Shown here: piece by piece, positions 27,301-35,200 of the stretch
How positions within the stretch are numbered: the stretch's first letter is position 1
How the letters are laid out: every line of letters starts with the position of its first letter
NCBI GenBank assembly: GCA_033026295.1
Contig: CM065175.1
Span: 14,645,837 to 14,709,836 of the forward strand
Source: Channa striata
Taxonomy: Eukaryota > Chordata > Actinopteri > Anabantiformes > Channidae
Direction: 5' to 3'
DNA length: 64,000 nt
The notes under the pieces: model-generated
Told to the model about the DNA's origin: nothing
What the model saw: the letters and a program-made list of their open reading frames with translations, nothing else
Database searches by the model: none
Translations under genes and position numbers: made by a program

Positions 27301-30300
27301 TCGCACTACAGCCGCGTGACTAAAAAGGGAGATCTCAAAGTGGTAGCAGGGGAGGGAGCAATACAGATCGAGAAAGATAAAAGCACAAAATGAAATATGG
27401 GCATGACTTATATGAAACAGTAATATGTTGAGACCATTCACAGCACAACTCCCATTTCTGTCGAAACTATAAATTAACAAGTATAAGTTACGGCATGTAA
27501 GCCAATGTATATACACAATATAATACAGTATGTGATGAGATATGGCCTTTTGCGTACGAAGATAATTTATACAACATTTAAAAATGTGCTTTCCATAAAT
27601 GCATCAAACTGCTTTGAAAGGTGTAAAAAGCACCTCTCAGCCTATAGGAATTCTCTAAATTCCAAGATCAAAACTTAAGCTTCACTACCAATTTGAATCC
27701 ACCTAGTCAGAGTGTTTTGTATACAGCGGTGTGCAGGCGAAGCCTTTAAGAAGTGCAGAAAAAGTGCAGCTAAAACAAGCCTATGGTGAAGAATGTCAAC
27801 AGGGAACATTTCAAAGCAGGGAATAATTGCTTCAAGTTGACTGTAATTGGTTTGTCTTTAATCTGCCCTCTGTCTGCCGCTCCCGTTTTTACAGTCACCA
27901 ATTAAACACAGTTGTTACTTTTGTTAGTGCGCTTTCTGTAAATACGGAATCTGGAAGGGGGATCCAGGAAAAACCCTGTTATTTGTTCTTTCACCTCGTC
28001 TCCCTATTTCGCTTCTGGTAATTAGAACCTCAAGGATCTTGTGTTGAACCACAGAGAAAAACTCTCTGACCTGTGTACTTTTTGTAAGGCATTACAATAT
28101 CTTGTGGGCATCTGGTTAATGGATTTGGTTATGGCATTATCCATTCATCCATCCAGGGTCGCCAGTCTATCTGAGGGCCAACACACAGAAACAGACGCAG
28201 ACAACAAATTGTACCTACAGGCAAATTACCGGCATGTCTTTGGACTGTGGGAGGAAACCCACGCAACATGCAAACTCAACACAAAAAACAACCTTCTATC
28301 TGTGAGGCAGAAGCACTAACCACTCCACCACCGTGCTGCCCATTATGGAATATGTATTTGCTAATAGCTTATCCGCTTATTCAAACATTCATAGGATAAA
28401 TGTTCTAAACTGTGTAATATGACACAAAAGGCCTGATGATTAGACCTTTTAGAGTTGCTTCAAATATGTCAATAAATGGTTATGTCTAGGAAACCTTAAA
28501 TTAGATTTCTGATATTTAAAAATGTTTTAGAAAATGACAAATAAAATATGGATGGAAATGAGAATAGGATGTTCTGTGTTAAATAGAACATAACCCATGT
28601 GTTAGTTTTATTTTCTAAAATAGACACCTAAAATTCCTATTTTCAAATGAAGCATTTCCAATGGTTCTTTGTTAGCTTTTTGGTTCCTGTGTGTCAGCAG
28701 AGCCTCAGCCGGGTTGAGTGTAGTAACGGCATACAGAAATACCAGATGGCATAGGCACCTCTGCACAGTGACCTCACACCCTTTTCCACTGATGGGGTGA
28801 TAAAGGCATACAAGCTTTCTCCTGGGCCAAAAAAAATGTAGGTCTCCAAGGAGCTAAGTCCAGTTCTGGAAGCCCTCTGAGCCAGGTGTGAGGGGCCCAA
28901 AAAGGGGCTAGACCCCAGCCAGGAAGACCTAGAAAATACCCACATCATTGAGGGAGCACTAACTGGCCACAGACACCTCCAGGGCTTTGAAAAGATGGAA
29001 TAAAAAAAAAAAAAAGGAAGAGAAAAAAGTGAGATGGTGTAGATTGCTGAAAGAGCAGCGTGAACTACCATTTACAATGACTGCAGTGTTCCAGAGAACT
29101 AAGGCTGGGAACCTGCTCTTGTGAAATGCTTTCGGACTGGTGTGCACGTGTGGCTGCCTTTTTCAACTACAAGAGACCCATAAGATTGATTTTTTTTCAT
29201 GAAAGAAAGTGGGATTGTTTTGTCGGGAGGTTTTTATTGCACACCAGACAGATGGGTTCAATGCTGCATTCCCTTTTTTTTTTTAACACCAGCCTTAAGT
29301 TGAAAGACATTACAGCAAAAAAGCCACATTAGAAGTGATCAGCGTTTGATACTAAAGCAATTACTGATGTTGGCTCGCTCTCTCTTTATTCCTCTCCTTC
29401 TCTCTGCACGTGTGAAATTTTTCAAACAACTAATTTACTCCCCTCCTGGGAAGCCGTATGACATAGCTCCTCTTGGAAGTCATGAACAGTAAAGCAGCCA
29501 GATCTATATACATTTTCTGACCTGTACATCTGCGTTCCAGCACATGCTTCGCTTGTGTTCTCCAACACATGGCTCACGAGGGAGGGTGATCTACTACACG
29601 CCACATTTCCTCAGTTGGTCAGGAGAAATTAGGTCAGGGGTTGAAACAGGTTAAAAGGGCTTTTGGGAGAGTGGTAGTTTGGTTTAGTTTCTCATGGTGA
29701 TGCTGAGATACACGGAGTGATAAATTAGCGCATAAAAGAAAAAAGTGAGTTACACAGAGAGGCACTGACACAGATGTTTTTTTAAATGCTCTGGGATGTA
29801 AAGGACAGCGCAGGCAGGAGGAGTGAAAAGATATAAGAAGTGGTCTCATCATTCACAGCGCGATGACACTAACAATTCTTACATGTGGTCATATCTGAAG
29901 CTTCCAAAATCCTGTCATTCTCCTCCTCTGCATTGTTTTGGCCAATTTAACCCATGCAGTCCTGTGTGAGTCAGAGACCAAGCAAAGTTTAGATGAAGAA
30001 TCAGCCAATAAAGATCTAAGTCTACAGAGTTTTCCCTGGTAGGTAAGGAACACGCTACCTCATGAACAAAGATAAAGAAGGTAACATTAAACCATGAGGG
30101 TCGAACTACACTGACTCATTTTAGCAAGGCTTAATGAAATAATAAAGCCGTCTGTGAACCATGTTCTTGCATGGAGCTCTGCATCAAAATCCAGACACAT
30201 CAACTCAAACTAGTAAGACAAAGAGGGAGAGGTAAATTAGTTTTATGATCTATAATATCCTGCCAGAACTTTTAGTAGTCACTTAAGCATGTGTGACCTG

Positions 30301-32272
30301 CCCGCGCACAGCAGGCTGTTAAATGGTACGTAGTGACCTTTCGCAGCGAGAGCTTCAGTCCTCTCCTATACCTAAACACGCTGCCCTGCCCCTCCCCAAC
30401 ATTAACGCATATGATCTTTCACCTTACTGACATGGGACAGATAAATTATCCAGCTGCTAAACTTGGCAGACATTTGACTTTGTATATATGTCTTAGGCGT
30501 GTGAGTGTCAGAAGGTCATCAAGCAGAATCATTAATTAAGATGGTGTATGTAAACACATGTGGTTTTGGAAAGGTTTATGGAAAGGAAAGTGTTGCAGGA
30601 TTGATTAATAACATCCTCGATTAGTCAGTGCTATAAATTGAAGTGTGAGCATGGAGACAGGAGGAAAGTATGCTGTGGAGTTTATTGCTGCAAAGCTGTG
30701 CGGTTCTGCAGTGGACGAACCTCTGAGGATGTAATTTTGGTAGTTCTGGTCGGCCTCAGCTCCCACTTTTATCAAACACGTCAATCCTTCTGCCACCACA
30801 AACTCGTGCACCAGGTCCTTGTCATCCTAGAAATTAAAAAGAAACATATTCATAACACATCATATCATGATCAGATAGTTTGGTTCTGCCTTTCACCAAC
30901 TAATAGCTACGTAAAACAATTGATTAGAAATTAATCATTTGAAACCGGAAATTCTTTCCAGTTTTTACAATAACTTCATATGATAAAGTGGTAAATCAAT
31001 CTTTAACATTGTTACTGCAACTACACCTGTTGCACACCATTTCACGACAGTCAAAAAAATGTAATTATGGTGTGCAGCAGTACACAGACTACTTTGAAAG
31101 ATCTATTATTTGCCGGAGGGCAGCAGCACATTTCTCTTTTCATCCCCATGTAATCCTTGGCAGGATAAATGTTATCTATCATAGATTTTTATATAAGGTT
31201 ATAGCCACAGAGCAATGCCATCTGCTTGCAGTTTGTTTAAATGGACTCCATTCCAATTTTTGTCCTTGATGACAAAACCACCTGCATCTCTCACACCTGT
31301 CGATGACTCTGTAATTTAAAGCCAAGCAGGAGGCTTTCTGCAGGATTTAACATTTTCTGATACATTCTACTGTTCAGGTGGGATAAAGAGGAAGGCAGCA
31401 ATAAACACCATTGGGTGGTCAGGGCTTCTTCTCTCCCAGGAGGAAGTGTAAGTGCTTCCAGAACAGCTTTACCATAGATCTGCAGTCATGTGGCAAGCAG
31501 TCTAAGCATATGTACGACAGTGAACTTAAGAAACACAATGAATCACAGTTGTGAGACTTACACACGTTCACTACGCTTCTGTGATGTAGAGAGGAAATAC
31601 TGATTCAGTATTTTATTCACAAGATTGATAAATGAAAATGTGAAACTTTTCATTATTCTGCATATTTTATTAGAATATCATGATCAATATTCCTTGCAAA
31701 AGAGACACCACACATAAAAGGTGAGATATCCTAATCTATTCTGAGTCTGCATCAGTGTTTGTTGGTCCCTTTTCAACCCAAATGTCAGTTAACCCTCTTG
31801 CTCTGCAGTCGACTGCCCGCCTGGCCGACCCAGTGTGCAAAGTACCACAAGACCTGAAGACTACACAGCTGCCACGAAGGCAGACTCACAGCAGCACTAC
31901 TCAGCCTCAGGAAAACAATGCTGTGTCCAAGTTTGAGTGTGCATGCGTGTCTACTGATGCATGTGTGGAAACTACAGGAAGCTCTTGCTTGTTAGATCGT
32001 GTACACGCATGTGTACATTTAAAACCAAAGGAAAAGCATCGCAAGGGATCTTTCACGAGAACTGCTGCTGCTTGTTTTGGACAATGTACATGAAACCATG
32101 ACAAAAAACACAACACACAGTAGATTTGACTGGATCTTATGAGCTGCTGTTTTAATAAAGTCTTTATTTGGAGGCCAGCAAGTGCTAGAATAGAGAATTA
32201 TTACCTGAAAAATCTGCTTTAGGGAAAAGAGGGCTCTTCGTAGCTCCCGTCCAGTAGAGTTGTAGAGCTTTT
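3885..32272 (-). CDS. fhod3: FH1/FH2 domain-containing formin FHOD3, 5'-truncated by the window edge; 24 joined exons
   Basis: FHOD3 is an actin-organising formin needed for sarcomere assembly in heart and muscle. Joined exons (minus strand, 5' to 3'): 32272-32205, 30826-30721, 20393-20299, 19656-19545, 18518-18424, 17776-17633, 17452-17211, 15888-15751, 14369-14307, 14021-13914, 13827-13693, 13368-13318, 12635-12445, 11902-11360, 11269-10356, 9404-9246, 8553-8371, 8012-7893, 7111-6950, 6836-6646, 6457-6265, 4711-4525, 4278-4117, 3967-3885. All borders are AG/GT and the frame stays open for 1480 codons to TGA. Domains by residue of this fragment: armadillo FH3/DID about 1-250, linker 250-890, FH1 about 890-945, FH2 about 950-1340, DAD about 1418-1470. 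FH2 wording such as [15 protein letters not shown] and VLPPPRTIK is FHOD3-like and differs from FHOD1. The first about 110 residues (GTPase-binding domain, start codon) are missing. Teleosts may carry two copies; I cannot tell fhod3a from fhod3b. Confidence 0.95.
4117..4278 (-). CDS. fhod3: fhod3 exon, DAD autoinhibitory region
   Basis: The 162-bp exon encodes residues 1400-1453. [14 protein letters not shown] is the amphipathic DAD core, and [12 protein letters not shown] is the basic part. Together they bind the N-terminal DID to hold the formin closed; in FHOD proteins phosphorylation of Ser/Thr in this basic stretch by Rho kinase relieves inhibition. The acceptor is GCTGTTGCAG, the donor CAT|GTGAGT. 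Confidence 0.94.
4525..4711 (-). CDS. fhod3: fhod3 exon, post-FH2 tail
   Basis: The 187-bp exon encodes residues 1338-1399: [39 protein letters not shown] and [11 protein letters not shown]. Acceptor is CTTGTATAG, donor is AGAG|GTCAGT. The [18 protein letters not shown] block is nearly identical in human FHOD3. Confidence 0.95.
5133..5156 (-). CDS. fhod3: fhod3 24-bp micro-exon, acidic T(D/E)5XE-like CK2 site of the muscle isoform
   Basis: A 24-bp stretch encodes SEDEDDTE in phase 0. A long pyrimidine tract ends TTCACCTTTGTAG| before it, and GAG|GTAGGA follows. It sits between MITD (exon ending 6265) and SGKF (exon starting 4711). Mammalian muscle FHOD3 is known to carry an 8-residue insertion of the form T(D/E)5XE that is phosphorylated by casein kinase 2 and directs the protein to myofibrils. 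Size, phase, position and acidic pattern all match. Here Ser replaces the leading Thr, still a CK2-type acceptor. Confidence 0.85.
5388..5740. repeat. foldback (inverted-arm) interspersed repeat, internally shortened copy
   Basis: The left arm (from AAGGAATAGTTTGACAT through TTGCCGAGAG and ATTAGCATAAACACTGGAAAC) and the right arm (ACCTTTGGCAGAGCAGGGCT, GCTTTCAGTTTTGATGCTAA, TCAGCTAGAATG) are in opposite orientation. Both look like arms of a repeat with long terminal inverted repeats that is common in percomorph fish genomes (recognised from memory, name unknown). Only about 50 bases separate the arms, so the central part seems deleted. Confidence 0.6.
6265..6457 (-). CDS. fhod3: fhod3 exon, end of FH2 domain
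   Basis: The 193-bp exon encodes residues 1273-1337. [20 protein letters not shown] is followed by [20 protein letters not shown] and [10 protein letters not shown]. Acceptor is CATGTGCAG, donor is GAT|GTAAGT. It ends in phase 0, just upstream of the intron that holds the 24-bp micro-exon. Confidence 0.95.
6646..6836 (-). CDS. fhod3: fhod3 exon, FH2 domain
   Basis: The 191-bp exon encodes residues 1210-1272: [20 protein letters not shown], then [20 protein letters not shown] and [13 protein letters not shown]. Acceptor is TTGCTCTCAG, donor is CAACAG|GTATGT. It covers the FH2 coiled-coil/post region. Confidence 0.95.
6950..7111 (-). CDS. fhod3: fhod3 exon, FH2 domain
   Basis: The 162-bp exon encodes 54 codons, residues 1156-1209, [20 protein letters not shown] to [14 protein letters not shown]. 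It contains the FH2 signature piece [11 protein letters not shown]. Acceptor is GTTTCCTAG. The donor is the rare-looking GTTAGC, but the frame joins correctly to [10 protein letters not shown]. Confidence 0.95.
7112..7892 (-). other. fhod3 intron
   Basis: 781-bp intron inside the FH2 coding region. It contains a C-rich run (about 7691-7702) and otherwise unremarkable A/T-rich sequence. I see no exon. Confidence 0.8.
7893..8012 (-). CDS. fhod3: fhod3 exon, FH2 domain with GNFLNG motif
   Basis: The 120-bp exon encodes 40 codons, residues 1116-1155, starting [20 protein letters not shown] and ending [20 protein letters not shown] is the FH2 signature (GNxLN). Acceptor is GTCTTTCAG, donor is AAT|GTGAGT. 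Confidence 0.95.
8013..8370 (-). other. fhod3 intron
   Basis: 358-bp intron in the FH2 coding region. Nothing beyond splice sites seen. Confidence 0.8.
8371..8553 (-). CDS. fhod3: fhod3 exon, FH2 domain
   Basis: The 183-bp exon encodes 61 codons, residues 1055-1115, from [20 protein letters not shown] to [30 protein letters not shown] in between is typical of the FHOD FH2 knob region. Acceptor is CTCTGCCAG, donor is AAG|GTCAGA. Phase 0 on both sides. Confidence 0.95.
8554..9245 (-). other. fhod3 intron
   Basis: 692-bp intron in the FH2 coding region. Nothing beyond splice sites seen. Confidence 0.8.
9246..9404 (-). CDS. fhod3: fhod3 exon, FH2 domain
   Basis: The 159-bp exon encodes 53 codons, residues 1002-1054. 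It includes [40 protein letters not shown] and YALNKEGIE. The KRSxNIxI-type motif (here [10 protein letters not shown]) carries the isoleucine that contacts actin in FH2 domains. Acceptor is TCTCTTGCAG, donor is GAG|GTAGGC. Confidence 0.95.
9405..10355 (-). other. fhod3 intron with possible repeat fragment
   Basis: 951-bp intron. The stretch 9725-9850 (containing AGAGCTGGGTGTCATCTGCA) resembles a repeat I recall from many teleost genomes. The remainder is A/T-rich. Confidence 0.75.
9725..9850. repeat. possible teleost interspersed repeat fragment
   Basis: The phrase AGCTGGGTGTCATCTGCATA followed by a GTGGAA/ATGTTATG context recurs across teleost introns in my experience. The class is not known to me. 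A repeat-library search would settle it. Confidence 0.35.
10356..11269 (-). CDS. fhod3: fhod3 exon, pre-FH1 linker, FH1 proline tract and start of FH2
   Basis: This 914-bp exon encodes residues 697-1001. Landmarks in order are NKRF-like [32 protein letters not shown], and an FH1 tract with five proline clusters of about 3-7 residues (10560-10740). The FH2 entry follows: [20 protein letters not shown], then [22 protein letters not shown]1 binds profilin-actin and FH2 forms the actin-encircling dimer; the [14 protein letters not shown] stretch is the lasso/linker start. Acceptor is GTCAACAG, donor is AAG|GTAATG. The short proline clusters imply fewer profilin sites than in diaphanous formins, as is usual for FHOD proteins. 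Confidence 0.95.
11360..11902 (-). CDS. fhod3: fhod3 exon, acidic low-complexity linker with conserved [15 protein letters not shown] block
   Basis: The 543-bp exon encodes residues 516-696. The first two thirds are Glu/Gln-rich and low complexity. The last third holds the conserved block [20 protein letters not shown] followed by a Ser/Thr run and [10 protein letters not shown], closely like human FHOD3. Acceptor is TTCTCTTCCAG, donor is GCAG|GTATGG. The acidic part is probably disordered. Confidence 0.92.
11903..12444 (-). other. fhod3 intron
   Basis: 542-bp intron in the linker region, A/T-rich, no additional exon seen. Confidence 0.8.
12445..12635 (-). CDS. fhod3: fhod3 exon, linker
   Basis: The 191-bp exon encodes residues 452-515. 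[20 protein letters not shown] ends the charged helix, and a Ser-rich stretch follows ([20 protein letters not shown]). Acceptor is ACCTTGTAG, donor is ATCGG|GTACGG (non-ideal). With that donor the split codon gives Gly and the frame continues into GREYMSEQ. Confidence 0.88.
12636..13317 (-). other. fhod3 intron with CA microsatellite
   Basis: 682-bp intron. The only notable content is the dinucleotide repeat at 13042-13080. Confidence 0.8.
13042..13080. repeat. (CA)n microsatellite
   Basis: About 19 uninterrupted CA units in the intron between two linker exons. Probably polymorphic. Confidence 0.95.
13318..13368 (-). CDS. fhod3: fhod3 short exon, charged helix
   Basis: The 51-bp exon encodes residues 435-451: a split Asn, then [16 protein letters not shown]. 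It continues the charged helix of the previous exon. Acceptor is TCTGTTTCAG, donor is AAAG|GTGAGT. It is too short to show up as a long reading frame. It was found from the phase of its neighbours and its match to FHOD3. Confidence 0.9.
13369..13692 (-). other. fhod3 intron
   Basis: 324-bp intron between two charged-helix exons. Nothing notable seen. Confidence 0.8.
13693..13827 (-). CDS. fhod3: fhod3 exon, charged coiled-coil-like linker
   Basis: The 135-bp exon encodes residues 390-434. [20 protein letters not shown] is followed by a highly charged Arg/Glu helix ([20 protein letters not shown]). Acceptor is GGCATATAG, donor is CAA|GTTAGT. This segment is strongly conserved in FHOD3 and probably forms a single long helix or coiled coil. 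Confidence 0.92.
13914..14021 (-). CDS. fhod3: fhod3 exon, linker
   Basis: The 108-bp exon encodes residues 354-389: [20 protein letters not shown], then [15 protein letters not shown]. Acceptor is CTGTTAACAG. The donor GTCGGC is weak but gives the correct phase into the exon at 13827, which starts PAIGG. Confidence 0.85.
14307..14369 (-). CDS. fhod3: fhod3 exon, linker
   Basis: The 63-bp exon encodes residues 333-353, [20 protein letters not shown]. Acceptor is GTCTTCAG, donor is AAAG|GTAAGA. It is symmetric (length a multiple of three, same phase at each end). The Ser/Thr-rich text fits the linker of FHOD proteins. Confidence 0.85.
14370..15750 (-). other. fhod3 intron with probable cassette exon
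   Basis: 1.38-kb interval between two linker exons. It holds the probable cassette exon at 15443-15613. The rest shows no convincing coding signal. Confidence 0.75.
15443..15613 (-). CDS. fhod3: probable alternatively spliced fhod3 cassette exon in the linker
   Basis: This 171-bp stretch has a good acceptor (pyrimidine-rich tract, CATCCTAG), an open frame of 56 codons and the same phases as its neighbours. It encodes [20 protein letters not shown] and ends near KKRTFSP. The donor (TTG|GTGTGT) is only fair. Mammalian FHOD3 has tissue-specific exons in this part of the linker, and this may be one of their counterparts. I cannot confirm this without alignment or RNA data. Confidence 0.5.
15751..15888 (-). 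CDS. fhod3: fhod3 exon, poly-glutamate linker segment
   Basis: The 138-bp exon encodes residues 287-332 and is dominated by Glu/Asp runs with a single Gln, then [15 protein letters not shown]. Acceptor is CTCACCACAG, donor is CACAG|GTATTT. It keeps the same phases as its neighbours, so it can be skipped without a frame change. The nucleotide sequence is a GAG/GAA triplet repeat, so its length probably varies between individuals. The other two minus frames read as Arg-rich or Gly-rich junk. Confidence 0.8.
15801..15886. repeat. TCC/TTC triplet repeat inside a coding exon
   Basis: Imperfect TCC/CTC/TTC triplets on the plus strand, read on the minus strand as Glu codons with a few Asp and one Gln. 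It lies wholly within the poly-Glu exon 15751-15888, so copy-number change would alter the protein by whole residues. Confidence 0.9.
15889..17210 (-). other. fhod3 intron
   Basis: 1.32-kb intron between the Arg/Ser-rich and poly-Glu exons. A/T-rich, no further cassette exon supported. Confidence 0.75.
17211..17452 (-). CDS. fhod3: fhod3 exon, basic Ser/Arg-rich linker
   Basis: The 242-bp exon encodes residues 207-286. It starts [18 protein letters not shown] and then has an Arg/Ser-rich run ([20 protein letters not shown]) with several RRxS-type basophilic kinase motifs. Acceptor is CTGTCCCAG, donor is AAAG|GTGAGG. It ends with two bases of a split codon. This is the first of the consecutive junctions of that phase. 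Confidence 0.92.
17633..17776 (-). CDS. fhod3: fhod3 exon, end of FH3 region
   Basis: The 144-bp exon encodes exactly 48 codons, residues 159-206, from [20 protein letters not shown] to VEQFNIYE. Acceptor is GTGTTTCAG, donor is GAG|GTCAGG. Human FHOD3 has nearly the same wording here. It closes the compact helical N-terminal module before the low-complexity linker. Confidence 0.94.
17777..18423 (-). other. fhod3 intron
   Basis: 647-bp intron in the FH3 region, A/T-rich, nothing notable. Confidence 0.8.
18424..18518 (-). CDS. fhod3: fhod3 exon, FH3/DID region
   Basis: The 95-bp exon encodes residues 127-158: a split Gly, then [20 protein letters not shown] and [11 protein letters not shown]. 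Acceptor is CTTCTGCAG, donor is AAG|GTCAGT. It continues the helical repeat and ends in phase 0. Confidence 0.94.
18519..19544 (-). other. fhod3 intron
   Basis: 1.03-kb intron in the FH3 region. A 105-codon open frame at 18785-19102 has no family resemblance and no matching splice sites. Nothing else seen. Confidence 0.8.
19545..19656 (-). CDS. fhod3: fhod3 exon, armadillo FH3/DID region
   Basis: The 112-bp exon encodes residues 90-126, [20 protein letters not shown] and then [10 protein letters not shown] through DAKR. Acceptor is TTTTGTTAG, donor is AGAG|GTAATA. This is one of the most conserved stretches of the FHOD FH3 domain and is easily recognised. Confidence 0.95.
19657..20298 (-). 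other. fhod3 intron
   Basis: 642-bp intron in the FH3 region, nothing notable. Confidence 0.8.
20299..20393 (-). CDS. fhod3: fhod3 exon, armadillo FH3/DID region
   Basis: The 95-bp exon encodes residues 58-89, with [20 protein letters not shown] followed by [11 protein letters not shown]. Acceptor is TTTTTTCTCAG, donor is AAG|GTAACG. The helix pattern is that of the formin armadillo-like repeat domain. Ends in phase 0. Confidence 0.94.
21361..21387. repeat. (TG)n microsatellite
   Basis: About 13 uninterrupted TG units. Confidence 0.9.
25703..25750. repeat. GA-rich simple repeat
   Basis: (GA)n with AAAG and ACAG interruptions, purine-only apart from one C. Confidence 0.9.
28139..28345 (+). 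mobile_element. L2/Maui-like retroelement 3' tail or derived repeat, degraded fragment
   Basis: Successive phrases CATCCATCCAGGGTCGCCAG, CATGTCTTTGGACTGTGGGA, GGAAACCCACGCAACATGCA, CTGTGAGGCAGAAGCACTAA and CCACCACCGTGCTGCCC match the familiar 3' end of an abundant teleost retroelement family. Several internal pieces are missing, so this is an old deleted copy. Assignment to the L2/Maui group is from memory. Confidence 0.6.
30721..30826 (-). CDS. fhod3: fhod3 exon, armadillo FH3/DID region
   Basis: The 106-bp exon encodes residues 23-57, starting [20 protein letters not shown] and ending NYQNYILR. It is nearly invariant among vertebrate FHOD3 proteins. Acceptor is TTTCTAG|GAT. The donor GTTCGT is weak, but the single trailing G plus CT of the next exon makes Ala, giving the expected ALGQIML. 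It lies isolated between introns of 10.3 kb and 1.4 kb. Confidence 0.93.
30827..32204 (-). other. fhod3 intron
   Basis: 1.38-kb intron between the first two visible exons, A/T-rich, nothing notable. Confidence 0.8.
32205..32272 (-). CDS. fhod3: fhod3 exon, start of armadillo FH3/DID region (first exon visible)
   Basis: The 68-bp exon reads [20 protein letters not shown] then FQ, residues 1-22 of the visible protein. This is almost the same as human FHOD3 just after its GTPase-binding domain. Acceptor is CCATACAG, donor is CAG|GTAATA. It begins with two bases of a split codon (probably GAA, Glu), so an upstream exon ending in one base must exist outside the window. It ends in phase 0 and joins the exon at 30826. 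Confidence 0.93.
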
Positions 32273-35200
32273 CTGTATGGAGAAAGAAAAGAAAAAGGTT
32301 ACCAAGTGTTACACATGGTATATTTCAACAATGCTGCCATACACAAACTGAAAACAACAAATGAGATACTCCAGAAGATTGTAGTTATTCTTGAAAAATA
32401 AACATGTATACTGTAAGTCTTCCATCACTAAATAAATTAAAAATGTGTCATTCAAAATCACTTTCATTGTAACCAGCAGGTATGATCCCAAGTACCTAAA
32501 TATTAAAATAATCCTACAAAAAGAATATTAAAAGCACAAGAACTGTAAGAGTAACTGGGATCACATCTGTGCAGAGTTAGTGAGCAGAGGATGTTTCCTG
32601 CTGACAAAGTCATATCCTTGGCTTACCATAATACAAAGTCATGGTAGACGCTTTAGCCAATAGCCACCACAATGGACAAAAAACAATCCACCCATTAATC
32701 AGCTTTGGAAAATCCACAGGGCACTAAAAGAGGGATGTGGTGGATGACAGATGTTTGTGATGGAGGCGTGCTTTTTCTGCAACTGCTTTGAGTCCTTGGT
32801 GTGGAGCGGTGTGTGCAGAATCTGCCAGGGAGTGGCAGTGTTGAGCACAGTGCTGCCAGCTCACTCATCACTTCTGTCTGAACTCTCTGACTCAGCAGAA
32901 CCTGCATATCATGCTGCAGATACAGCGACATACGGAACAATCCAGGCCAGTGCAGCTCAGTGCTCATCACTTCACTACCCACTGATTTTTACTTTTGTGT
33001 GCAAAATAACGTTTTTGTCTGTATTTAACAGATTCTCGCTTCATGGCACGACGTCAGCAAATAACTGACAGGGGCCTGGGGTGCGCACAATAAGGAAACC
33101 GATCTGTCTCTCTCACTCCCACACACACACACACACACCCTACAGTACATTAAGATGTGACTAGCACTTTCCAAAGTGGCTTGATTCTGTTTATTGCAGC
33201 ACTGCAGCTGTTGCAGTCTTGACAGGATGGGCAGGAGGAGGATTTATCGATGTTCGTGCATGAGTGTGTTTGAGTTGAAACACGCGCAGTCAAATGCTCA
33301 ACTGAGAGAAACAAACAAACTGACATATTGTTGTGTGCATGTTGCCTTTTTACAACTCTTCCACACATAACTCTTTTGTGCCCAATGCCTTTACAAACAG
33401 TTGCTATCAATTCTCTTCAGCAGTGTGAGAAAACACACTAATGATTGCATACACTTGGGATTCAGGGCAACAGGCATCTATTCATTATTGCTGCTGGCCT
33501 CCTGGGCTGTAGAGTAAATCTCTTCAGCTGACAAACTGACAGGCTGTGTGTTGCCAGGTCTGCGGGCACACACAGGCTACTTCTAGACACCAGACCAGAC
33601 ACAGTGAGGACTCATGGTCTGAGGTCTTCGGGTGAATATCCAGTGTCACACATTTTAATAGCGCACACAAAACTTCAAAAACACTGAAAGCTAGAAAAAA
33701 CAGGCCGATTTAGAAAACTGTCACGCTTACGTAAACTTCACAATATCCCATTGTTAGCTGGACCAACAAGTTAGTCATATGAATTTAAAGAAAAAAATGG
33801 TCGCAATTACGTTATGAGTATAACCTTGTTTTGAATTTACATTCCTGGTTGCTGCCACATTCCAGAACATGTCATCACAGGGCACGGTTGTCCACAGTAA
33901 CTCCGCACACTTCATATTATTGGTATAATCCACTCTACTACAGACAGACAACACAATGGAGAAGCATCTGTAATCCAGACACTTTGGGGCTGGGCCACAT
34001 GTGGTTAAAAGGCTGAATACTGCAATCAAACACCTCACAATCTAGTTCCAGCAGAGTTCCTTATCTTTGGAAGATGTCTTCTTTGTAATGAGCGACTCAG
34101 TTGGCATTTGGTATAAGTGGAGCAGAGGCGTAAATATTTTGTGCATTCAGCAACTTACATTCAGCCTGATGAGTAGTTGAGTAATGTTTTTTTTTTTTTT
34201 TTTACCGAAGAGTCTCTACAACATCCACAAGGAATAAATCTGTACAAGTCCAGAGCGATTACAAGAGGAAGCTGTGTGACAGTGCTTATTTATGGCTTTA
34301 TAAATAACAGGACGGAGCTGTGACTGGGCCTTCTGAGTTTGTGCCCCCAACTTTTGGATGTTCCAGTCTGAGTCAGTCTTTATTTTTATCACTGTAATCA
34401 TTCTGGTAAAGCACTTTAAACTCTACCGATAAGTGATTCAAATAATTATAATATTTATAAATATTATAATATAAATAAAGAAAAAAAATATGTATAAAGC
34501 TTCCATAGACCCAGTAAGGACTTGGACACTGAGTAACCAAAGCTTTTAACTACTGCAGCATCCATTGCAGTTCAAAGTATGAGCATTTCAGTTGCTGTGG
34601 AGTTCAGCAAGATGGCTCAACAGTTTAGATTAGGGATCTATAAACAGACAATGGAGCGGAAAGACAGAGGTAGATAACACTGGGTTACTCATCACGCCTT
34701 CATCACACAAAGAAAACTTGATTTGTGGTCCTACTTCACCCCAAGCCTTGAATCAGTGCTCTTCTTTATTTCTCACAGTCTAACCTGCACGAACACTGAG
34801 TGTTAATCAGTCAACAGACAAATTAAACCCAGCGCTGCTCAACAACCATTGATGATTCAGCCCAGATCATAGCACAGCACTACGACAATGATGCCATTGG
34901 GTTTTAATAAATGTCAGGAACATGTTAGAATGTGTCAAACATAAAAAAAAAAAAAAATGGCAAAGCAATTCTTCCATACAGAGTTCCACTTGCAACAAGG
35001 GCTTGTAGGACTTATCCCTGTAGTTTGGACAGCAGTAAAACTGTCAGAAAGTTATTCCTGCCCAATACTAAATGAAGTCCATCTGCAGGAACAGACAGTT
35101 CCTTCCCTGTCCCTGTCCAAACACCAGTGCACCTCCCAAAGGCCCATCTCTAATGGGAAATCGCTCAGTGGAGATTAGTTCCACAGCATTTGGCAAACAC

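Larger units (their letters stand above)
20394..30720 (-). other. large fhod3 intron (10.3 kb)
   Basis: Intron between the second and third visible FH3 exons. It holds a (TG)n repeat (21361-21387), a GA-rich tract (25703-25750), an L2/Maui-like repeat tail (28139-28345) and several chance reading frames. I found no supported exon or RNA gene. Confidence 0.85.

Noticed and set aside
28041..28319. 92-codon plus-strand open frame as a gene
   Set aside because: It lies over the L2/Maui-like repeat tail, which is non-coding.
3885..32272. FHOD1 instead of FHOD3
   Set aside because: The FH2 and linker wording ([34 protein letters not shown] block) and the T(D/E)5XE-type micro-exon match FHOD3, not FHOD1.
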